Below, one piece after another: positions 1-4,263 of a stretch of 6,315 nucleotides of DNA (within the stretch, counting starts at the first letter, position 1; each line of letters begins with the position of its first letter). The notes under the pieces are model-generated. The model saw only the letters and a program-made list of their open reading frames with translations, did not search any database and was not told the DNA's origin. The stretch comes from SOKG01 sp964502665 (GTDB lineage Bacteria; Chloroflexota; Dehalococcoidia; SZUA-161): contig CAZCXP010000143.1 in the NCBI GenBank assembly GCA_964502665.1, forward strand, positions 1-6,315, in the 5' to 3' direction. Made by a program: the position numbers and the translations under genes.

Positions 1-103
1 TGTTGCGGCAACAGCGTTAGCCGGTAAGTTGGCCGACGTCGGCCAATCTACCCGGAGCCGGGGTCTCAGCGGTAGAGTGGGTGCAGCGCAGCAAAACCCA
101 CCA
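1..103. repeat. Direct repeat copy 1, palindrome-rich (may continue past the window edge)
   Basis: This stretch matches 378-480 at 97 of 103 positions with no gap. It contains a 13-bp palindrome with a one-base centre (TGTTGCGGCAACA, 1-13), an 18-bp perfect palindrome (TTGGCCGACGTCGGCCAA, 29-46) and a hairpin with arms GTGGGT at 77-82 and ACCCAC at 96-101. No coding sequence is convincing here. The left boundary is unknown because the window begins inside or at the start of the repeat. It is probably an intergenic repeat family member; its function is unknown. Confidence 0.85.
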
Positions 104-163
104 GCCCTGCCGTTATTACTGCAAAAATAGACTCTTCATATGCCTAGCCAAGCCCTTCTTCCT

Positions 164-230
164 TGTCATTCCCGCGCACGCGGGAATCCACATCCGCCCT
201 GTCTGGATTCCTGCTTTCGCAGGAATGACA
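164..230. repeat. REP-like double-hairpin repeat
   Basis: Two adjacent hairpins form one element: ATTCCCGCG/CGCGGGAAT at 168-187 with a 2-nt loop, and ATTCCTGC/GCAGGAAT at 207-226 with a 4-nt loop. The ends are also mutually inverted (TGTCATTCC at 164-172, GGAATGACA at 222-230). This architecture is typical of REP-type intergenic elements found in many bacterial genomes. Translations across it in either strand (for example VIPAHAGIH) are spurious peptides often predicted from such repeats. Confidence 0.85.
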
Positions 231-239
231 ATAGCAACC

Positions 240-274
240 GTAGGGTGGGCGCAGCTGCCGTTGCGAAAACACAC
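240..274. repeat. Degenerate partial copy of the GTAGGGTGGG repeat
   Basis: The stretch starting GTAGGGTGGGCGCAGC resembles the right-hand portion of the two direct repeats (around 73-103 and 450-480) but lacks the closing ACCCACC arm. It is probably a decayed fragment of the same hairpin family. The boundaries are approximate. Confidence 0.4.
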
Positions 275-280
275 TCTGGC

Positions 281-365
281 CCGTTCGCCCTGAGCCCCTC
301 GATTAACTCGGGACAGGCCTGTCAAAGGGCCGTTCATGGTTCGACAAGCTCACCACGAACGGCAT
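281..365. repeat. Interspersed inverted repeat, copy 1 (CCGTTCG...CGAACGG family)
   Basis: The element is bounded by CCGTTCG (281-287) and CGAACGG (356-362). Its right-hand 39 bases (327-365) are identical to 4203-4241, and the left ends of the two copies also agree (CCGTTCGCCCTGAGCCC), while the centres differ in length and sequence. The centre of this copy carries a small palindrome ACAGGCCTGT. Such conserved-end, variable-centre elements are common intergenic repeats in environmental bacteria. No function is known from sequence. Confidence 0.8.
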
Positions 366-377
366 CCCAAACTCAGT

Positions 378-480
378 TGTTGCGGCAACAGCGTTAGCCG
401 GTAAGTTGGCCGACGTCGGCCAATCTACCCGGGGCCGGGGGCTCAGCAGTAGGGTGGGTGCCCCGCAGCAAAACCCACCA
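378..480. repeat. Direct repeat copy 2, palindrome-rich
   Basis: Second copy of the repeat at 1-103, in the same orientation, with six substitutions. The 13-bp palindrome (378-390) and the 18-bp perfect palindrome (406-423) are unchanged. The terminal hairpin here is longer and perfect: GGTGGGT at 453-459 with ACCCACC at 473-479. Similarity fades after 480. The two copies bracket a 274-bp segment that carries three other short repeats. Confidence 0.85.
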
Positions 481-639
481 CCTTATCTGGTTATTGGGTG
501 TCTTTGCCCTCTACTCTGCAGGACAGAAGGAAGCTATCAAGAGCTTGCTTTAGAAAAGCCGCCTAGGCAACGGATGAAGCTGTGCAGCTTTGGGGTTTTC
601 GGTGAGTGCCACGGTCTCTGACCGTGTCTCTGGCTTGGC
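481..639. other. Intergenic, no gene recognised
   Basis: No open frame with a plausible start and family resemblance is present. The only structures are a hairpin AAGCTG/CAGCTT at 577-590, followed on the plus strand by a G/T-rich run, and the CACGGTC/GACCGTG stem at 610-626. Nothing else is supported. Confidence 0.6.
610..626 (-). terminator. Possible terminator hairpin 3' of the tRNA
   Basis: A perfect 7-bp stem (CACGGTC/GACCGTG) with a 3-nt loop begins 13 nt past the tRNA CCA end in the direction of transcription. No T-run follows on the minus strand, so it is not a classical intrinsic terminator. It could be a weak or factor-assisted terminator or a processing structure. Confidence 0.25.
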
Positions 640-715
640 TGGTGGCAGCGGTCGGAGTCGAACCGACGACCTTGGGCTTATGAGTCCCCTGCTCTAACCT
701 CTGAGCTACGCTGCC
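640..715 (-). tRNA. tRNA-Met (anticodon CAT)
   Basis: The minus strand folds into a complete 76-nt cloverleaf. The acceptor stem is GGCAGCG/CGCTGCC (seven perfect pairs) followed by discriminator A and an encoded CCA (640-642). The D-stem is GCTC/GAGC. The anticodon loop is CTCATAA with anticodon CAT at 680-682. The T-arm is GTCGG-TTCGACT-CCGAC. The anticodon stem has mismatches at its outermost and innermost positions (G-A and A-G). The acceptor begins G-C, so it is not an initiator tRNA with the usual unpaired first base. Elongator Met is most likely; tRNA-Ile2, whose CAT is modified to lysidine, cannot be excluded by eye. It lies 34 nt beyond the coaBC stop on the same strand and may be co-transcribed or use its own weak promoter. 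Confidence 0.93.
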
Positions 716-723
716 ACGCGATT

Positions 724-732
724 ATGATAGCA
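724..732 (-). promoter_or_regulatory. Possible extended -10 box for the tRNA
   Basis: The minus strand reads TGCTATCAT here, an extended -10 form (TGn plus TATCAT), ending 8 nt before the first tRNA base. No convincing -35 box is visible, because the upstream bases lie in the coaBC 3' end. This is a weak candidate. Confidence 0.3.
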
Positions 733-749
733 CGCTGCCCGAGGCACCG

Positions 750-1946
750 TCAATCTGGCAAAGGCGAGAGCAGCGCCACTACTTTGTCCAGGATGCGGTG
801 GGCAACCTCGTACTTATGCATCAGCGGAAGCTGCTCAACCTTCCCCTCGCGATCGATCAGAGTCACCCGGTTGGTATCTGCGCCAAAACCGCTATCCTCG
901 GCGGTAATATCATTGACCGCGATAAGGTCAAGCTTCTTCCTTGTAAGCTTATCGGTTGCCCTGGCTATCAAATCCTCGCTTTCGGCAGCGAAGCCCACCT
1001 TGACAATATCCCCACCTACCTCGCTCAGAATATCCGCCGTCTTCACCAGATCGAGACTCAGCGTCTCAGATTCCCTCTTTATCTTTTTTGGAACCACATC
1101 GGCTGGCCGGTAATCGGCAACCGCTGCGGCCATTATGAGGACGTCCGCTGCGGCTGAAGCCTTGAGCACAGCGTCTCGCATCTCGAGAGCAGTCTCCACG
1201 GCCATCACCTCGACGCCTGCCGGAGCAGGGATCTCTTCAACGCTGGTCACCAGGGTTACTATCGCGCCCCGGTCCCGGGCAGCCTCGGCAACCGCGTAGC
1301 CCATCTTACCCGAGGAGCGATTGCCTATGTAGCGCACCAGATCAACGGGTTCCCGGGTGCCTCCGGCGCTGACTACGATCTGCCTCTCGGCCAGATCGCC
1401 CTTCCTACCCAGGACCTGGAAAACGGCGCCCACTATTTCATCAGTCTCCGCCAAGCGTCCCATGCCCACCAGTCCCGAAGCCAGACGACCATACCCCGGA
1501 CCCACAATGGTGAAGCCCCGGGAGCGCAACTTGGCCAGGTTCTCCTGTGTTACAGCGTTGCTGTACATACCGGCGTCCATGGCTGGTGCCAGGATCACCG
1601 GCGCCTTGGTAGCAAGCACAGTGCAGCTCAACATCTCATCAGCGATGCCTGCAGCTATTTTAGCGATGGTATTAGCGGTGGCAGGAGCAATAACCACCAC
1701 ATCCGCACGCTCAGCAAGGGCAACATGCTCCACGCTGAACTCAGAGGAGAGCTCCCACATATCAGTTACTACCGGCCTGTGGGTTACGCTGCAGAATGAT
1801 AGAGCTGTCACGAACTACATGGACGCCCTGGTCATCACTACATCGACAGCCAGCCCCCCTTGAGTTAGCTTGCTGGCGATATCGACAGCCTTATAAGCAG
1901 AGATGCTGCCAGTCACCCCCAGAACTACGTTCTTTCCCTCAAACAC
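750..1946 (-). CDS. coaBC: Bifunctional phosphopantothenoylcysteine decarboxylase / phosphopantothenate-cysteine ligase, interrupted by in-frame UAG
   Basis: CoaBC joins cysteine to 4'-phosphopantothenate (CoaB, CTP-dependent in bacteria) and decarboxylates the product using FMN (CoaC) to give 4'-phosphopantetheine. The frame runs 398 codons from GTG at 1944-1946 to TGA at 750-752, close to the roughly 400 residues usual for the family. This start is preceded by AGGGAGG and yields the normal N-terminus, KNVVLGVTGSISAYKAVDIA. Codon 44 is TAG (1815-1817), flanked by VDVVMTRASM before and FVTALSFCSVTHRP after, both matching the family in one frame. Downstream, without further damage, are the decarboxylase His74 (VEHVAL), PAMDAGM (121-127), Ser157 where E. 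coli has Cys158, and the ligase motifs GGTREPVDLVRYIGNRSSGKMG (Asn209), AAAVADYRP, Lys288 in PKKIKR and VGFAAES. A gene caller would begin at the GTG at 1811, giving 353 residues that lack the first part of the flavin-binding fold and have no good ribosome site. It follows coaX by 19 nt. It may be a nonsense allele, a pseudogene or a sequence error. Confidence 0.93.
1815..1817 (-). other. In-frame amber (TAG) codon inside coaBC
   Basis: The plus strand reads CTA, so the coding strand reads TAG, in the same frame as both halves of coaBC. E. coli has Ala45 at the equivalent position, and other homologues commonly have Glu, Gln or Lys. TAG is one substitution from GAG, CAG or AAG. There is no frame change across the site, so a single substitution rather than an indel explains it. 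Confidence 0.9.
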
Positions 1947-1950
1947 GCTC

Positions 1951-1957
1951 CCTCCCT
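1951..1957 (-). promoter_or_regulatory. Ribosome binding site of coaBC
   Basis: AGGGAGG on the minus strand, 4 nt before the GTG at 1946, lies in the 19-nt gap after the coaX stop. It decides the start: the GTG at 1811, which opens the uninterrupted part of the frame, has no comparable site. Confidence 0.75.
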
Positions 1958-1965
1958 GAAGTTGA

Positions 1966-2736
1966 CTATCGTCCGCAGTTTAGCTCGTGTACCAGCCTCA
2001 GTCCCACCAGCGTCAAATCCGGCTCCACGGCGTCCACGGCATCGGTCTCCCTGCATATAATATCGGCCAGACCTCCCGTGGCGATCACTTTGGCAGTGCC
2101 CCCCAGCTCTTTTCGCATGCGTACAACAATGCCCTCTATTAGCCCCACGTAGCCAAAGATAATGCCAGACTGCATCGCGGATACGCTGTTTCTACCTATA
2201 GCCTTCTGAGGCCGAACTAGCTCCACACGCGGCAGTTTGGCGGCATGCTCGAAGAGCGCCTCCGCCGAAATCCCGATGCCAGGGGCGATAGCTCCCCCAA
2301 GATAATCCCCCTCTTCCGATACTGCATCCAGGGTGGTAGCAGTGCCGAAATCAATGACTATCAAGGGGCCGCCGTACAGCCTGTGCGCTGCTGCTGCATT
2401 GGCCACGCGGTCAGCTCCAACCTCACGTGGATTATCAATTGAGATACGAACACCGGTCTTTACACCGGGGCCAACTACCATAGGTGAGACCTGGAAGTAA
2501 CGCTGGCATAATTTCTCGAAAACCGTCACCAGTGGTGGCACTGAGCTTGAGATGATAGCATGGTCAATATCTGCGAAATCAAGGCCCTTCAGTGACAGCA
2601 GGTTAAGAAAGACTGTTGCATATTCGTCTTCAAGCTTGTGGAAGTCAGTACCCAGCCTCCAGGTGGCCCTTAGCGTCTCGTCCTCGAAGACGCCTACAAC
2701 TATATTTGTGTTCCCTATGTCGATTGCCAACAGCAT
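1966..2736 (-). CDS. coaX: Type III pantothenate kinase
   Basis: CoaX phosphorylates pantothenate to 4'-phosphopantothenate, the first committed step of CoA synthesis, in the cytoplasm. Type III kinases belong to the ASKHA fold and generally need a monovalent cation. The 256-residue product matches the usual length. In order it shows the phosphate-binding DIGNTN (6-11), DNPREVGADRVANAAAA (101-117, with the GADR pantothenate-site motif and Asp109), the second phosphate motif DFGTATTLD (129-137), GGAIAPGI (147-154) and the C-terminal ATGGLA (219-224). The ATG at 2734-2736 is preceded by GAGGG 4 nt upstream and the N-terminus MLLAIDIGNTN is canonical. The stop is TAG. It is first in a two-gene CoA operon with coaBC. 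The product of CoaX is the substrate of CoaBC. Confidence 0.97.
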   Translation of the reverse strand: MLLAIDIGNTNIVVGVFEDETLRATWRLGTDFHKLEDEYATVFLNLLSLKGLDFADIDHAIISSSVPPLVTVFEKLCQRYFQVSPMVVGPGVKTGVRISIDNPREVGADRVANAAAAHRLYGGPLIVIDFGTATTLDAVSEEGDYLGGAIAPGIGISAEALFEHAAKLPRVELVRPQKAIGRNSVSAMQSGIIFGYVGLIEGIVVRMRKELGGTAKVIATGGLADIICRETDAVDAVEPDLTLVGLRLVHELNCGR

Positions 2737-2747
2737 GTTACCCTCAT

Positions 2748-2819
2748 CTCACGCCAACCGGCCCCTGACAAGAAACGGAACCCCTCATTGCCAGCCAGAA
2801 GACGTAACTCCAGCGTGAG
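2748..2819 (-). promoter_or_regulatory. coaX 5' leader with a possible end-to-end stem
   Basis: In the predicted roughly 80-nt untranslated leader, CTCACGC (2813-2819) can pair with GCGTGAG (2748-2754), extended by three G-U pairs. The second arm ends just before the coaX ribosome site at 2741-2745. A 7-bp match over this distance can occur by chance, so a regulatory role is speculative. It matches no riboswitch class I know. Confidence 0.2.
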
Positions 2820-2823
2820 CGCT

Positions 2824-2852
2824 ATTATAGCGGAGTGGGCTTCAGGTTACAA
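2824..2852 (-). promoter_or_regulatory. Sigma-70-type promoter of coaX-coaBC
   Basis: On the minus strand TTGTAA (2847-2852, four of six matches to TTGACA) is separated by exactly 17 bp from a perfect TATAAT (2824-2829). Transcription would begin near 2817, giving a leader of about 80 nt before coaX. The -10 box sits within a small palindrome CGCTATTATAGCG (2820-2832). The -35 box falls inside the terminal inverted repeat of the adjacent MITE-like element. Confidence 0.7.
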
Positions 2853-2873
2853 CATATGCTATAAGCGTTCAGC

Positions 2874-2920
2874 AAATCCCCCTAAATCCCCCTTTCCTAA
2901 AGGGGCACTAAGGGGGATTT
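2874..2920. repeat. AAATCCCCCT tandem/inverted repeat hairpin
   Basis: AAATCCCCCT occurs twice in tandem (2874-2883, 2884-2893) and again inverted as AGGGGGATTT (2911-2920), giving a 10-bp perfect stem. An alternative inner hairpin, CCCCTTT/AAAGGGG, is also possible. Similar C-run/G-run repeats recur between genes in many environmental genomes. With little T-richness after the stem it is not a clear terminator. Confidence 0.75.
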
Positions 2921-2943
2921 TACGACCCTGTTCGAGTTTTTGG

Positions 2944-3007
2944 GGTTCTAGGTTCTAAGTTCTAAGTTCAAGGTTAACCTAGAACGTAGAACTTAGAACG
3001 TAGAACC
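2944..3007. repeat. 64-bp palindrome made of heptamer repeats
   Basis: The left half is four heptamers (GTTCTAG, GTTCTAA, GTTCTAA, GTTCAAG, from 2945). The right half is four inverse heptamers (CTAGAAC, GTAGAAC, TTAGAAC, GTAGAAC, 2979-3006). They meet at AGGTTAACCT (2971-2980). The whole can form a near-perfect cruciform or hairpin with almost no loop. Confidence 0.85.
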
Positions 3008-3070
3008 TTTCGAAAGCTGAGTGCCGATGGCTGAACACTTGCCATATGTTTTAGCCTGCCCAGGCGCTGC

Positions 3071-3808
3071 CTAAAGGCTGTTTTCGACAACGTCAGAGGG
3101 ATTGCTCTGGGGAACACCAAGCCCCCTGTGCAGACTATGGCGCTTGAGATACTCCACGCCTTTCCTGGTATCGCTGGCTACACGTGCCTTGTCGCAATTA
3201 CTAAGCCGATACTTGAACAACCAGTACGTAAACTCTTGTAGCTGGTCGAGCATAATATCATCGCTCCGGGGATAGCCCTTCTCGTCTCTAAAGCGCCGCA
3301 GAAGAGTTTCCTGGCTGGCGCCGTATAGCCGCCGATAGCTATCATCAAAACCGCCATCCCGGGCAGAAAAGACCTGGCCCTGGCGCTCTTTATGAATCTC
3401 CTCCTCTATTGCAAGAAGCACGAACTTCTCAACGGTGACCCCGTAAAGGTAGTTGAGATGGGCATGATATTTGGCACCACCTATGAGCTCCTTGAACTCT
3501 TCTTCCGACAGCTCTTCGGGCAGCCTGCCGAAAAAGAGGAGGGCAAGCAGCTCCTCTTCCGGAATAAAATCAGCTATTTCCTGGCAAAGGCGCTCCGCGA
3601 GTAGCAGCCAGTCAAAAGCCTCACCATCAATCAGGTAGCAGTAAAACTGCCCGTTATGGTTCTCCTCAGGACAGGTCCAGAGCCCTATAGCTTCAAGCAG
3701 TGCAATATGCCACGGCTTGCCACCAGCGATAGCCTGCCTAAGATACCGGATCGCCTCATCATGCTCAACGGAAGTCACACGATTGAGGCTAGAGTCATCG
3801 CCTGACAT
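3071..3808 (-). CDS. Hypothetical protein, 245 residues, soluble
   Basis: I do not recognise a named domain. The protein has no signal peptide or membrane segment and is rich in acidic and aromatic residues. Its N-terminal 15 residues look disordered. Residues 30-75 (GGKPWHIALLEAIGLW, then CYLIDGEAFDWLLLAERL) and 115-200 (HAHLNYLYGVTVEKFVLLAIEEEIHKE, then the helical LDQLQEFTYWLFKYRL) read like a compact, mostly helical domain. Cysteines at 46, 57, 75 and 205 are not arranged as a recognisable metal site. The ATG at 3806-3808 follows GGGAG by 8 nt. The stop is TAG. It starts 28 nt after the 2TM gene ends, which suggests co-transcription. Good ribosome site, full length and gene-like composition make it a real gene. 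Its function is unknown. Confidence 0.85.
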   Translation of the reverse strand: MSGDDSSLNRVTSVEHDEAIRYLRQAIAGGKPWHIALLEAIGLWTCPEENHNGQFYCYLIDGEAFDWLLLAERLCQEIADFIPEEELLALLFFGRLPEELSEEEFKELIGGAKYHAHLNYLYGVTVEKFVLLAIEEEIHKERQGQVFSARDGGFDDSYRRLYGASQETLLRRFRDEKGYPRSDDIMLDQLQEFTYWLFKYRLSNCDKARVASDTRKGVEYLKRHSLHRGLGVPQSNPSDVVENSL

Positions 3809-3836
3809 TTAACAAACTCCCAACAGGGGATAGAGG

Positions 3837-4136
3837 CTAATCCTTCCTCCTCAGTCTCTCCATCTCCCTCTCTATCTGCCTTTTTCGCCAGCGCTCAAAT
3901 CTGTCCCCTCTGAAGGTAAATACACTCAGGAAATGGGCCAAGAGCACGATCCCCCATCCGCCAAGGGGTATCAGAAACCAAAGGAACCCGCTTGAGGTCA
4001 GCATATTGATGGCGAACAGCACAGCGTTTACCACCACGTATATGATCAGATGTCGCAGAAAGCCGATTTTCTCCGCCACTATCCTCTCCGCCCGCTCGTA
4101 CACCTGCCTGACCTCCTGGGACTCGTTTTCAGCCAT
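3837..4136 (-). CDS. 2TM domain-containing small membrane protein
   Basis: A 99-residue protein resembling the bacterial 2TM domain family, whose function is not established. Residues 11-30 (VYERAERIVAEKIGFLRHL) form the charged entry helix typical of the family. Membrane helix 1 is about 28-46 (LIIYVVVNAVLFAINMLTS) and helix 2 about 51-73 (FLWFLIPLGGWGIVLLAHFLSVF). The tail from 76 is strongly basic and probably cytoplasmic (RGDRFERWRKRQIEREMERLRRKD). I chose the ATG at 4134-4136, preceded by AAGGG at 5 nt. The open frame reaches back to 4253, but those 39 extra codons read through the interspersed repeat and give a repeat-derived peptide (MPFVVSLSNHERP). Stop TAG. It lies 127 nt after polX. 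Confidence 0.88.
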   Translation of the reverse strand: MAENESQEVRQVYERAERIVAEKIGFLRHLIIYVVVNAVLFAINMLTSSGFLWFLIPLGGWGIVLLAHFLSVFTFRGDRFERWRKRQIEREMERLRRKD

Positions 4137-4172
4137 GGCCGCCCTTACCTTATTCCGAAAATAGAACCCAAT

Positions 4173-4241
4173 CCGTTCGCCCTGAGCCCCCGCGTACGCG
4201 CGGGGCCGTTCATGGTTCGACAAGCTCACCACGAACGGCAT
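4173..4241. repeat. Interspersed inverted repeat, copy 2 (CCGTTCG...CGAACGG family)
   Basis: Bounded by CCGTTCG (4173-4179) and CGAACGG (4232-4238). The right-hand 39 bases (4203-4241) are identical to 327-365 near the left end of the window. The centre differs from copy 1 and contains its own hairpin, CCCCGCG-TACG-CGCGGGG. It sits in the spacer between polX and the 2TM gene and falsely extends the upstream open frame of the latter. Confidence 0.85.
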
Positions 4242-4263
4242 ATGGCATATCACTTCTCATCAT

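Larger units (their letters stand above)
2836..3062. mobile_element. MITE-like non-autonomous element with imperfect terminal inverted repeats
   Basis: The left end (2836-2873) and the reverse complement of the right end (3030-3062) share, in order, TGGGC, CAGG or AGG, AACATATG and GTTCAGC, separated by short mismatched stretches. The interior has no gene but holds an AAATCCCCCT hairpin and a heptad-repeat palindrome. Length is about 227 bp. The element fills the space between the end of the unknown gene (stop at 3071) and the coaX promoter. No target-site duplication is obvious. It could be a MITE or just nested intergenic palindromes. No transposase is present in the window. Confidence 0.5.

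Noticed and set aside
577..600. Plus-strand intrinsic terminator or riboswitch (AAGCTG/CAGCTT stem, then GGGGTTTT)
   Set aside because: The stem is only 6 bp, the T-run is short and offset by Gs, and there is no plus-strand gene for it to end or control.
81..621. Small open frames in both strands across the left repeat cluster
   Set aside because: They translate palindromic repeats, overlap each other on opposite strands and show no ribosome site or family resemblance.
750..1811. GTG at 1811 as the true start of coaBC
   Set aside because: It lacks a ribosome site, and homology continues upstream in the same frame through codon 44 to a GTG at 1946 that has a strong ribosome site and the canonical CoaBC N-terminus.
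1815..1817. UAG reassigned as a sense codon (for example pyrrolysine)
   Set aside because: coaX, the 2TM gene and the unknown gene all end in TAG at sensible family lengths, the site is not a known pyrrolysine position, and no pyl gene is visible. It is not fully excluded for this one codon.
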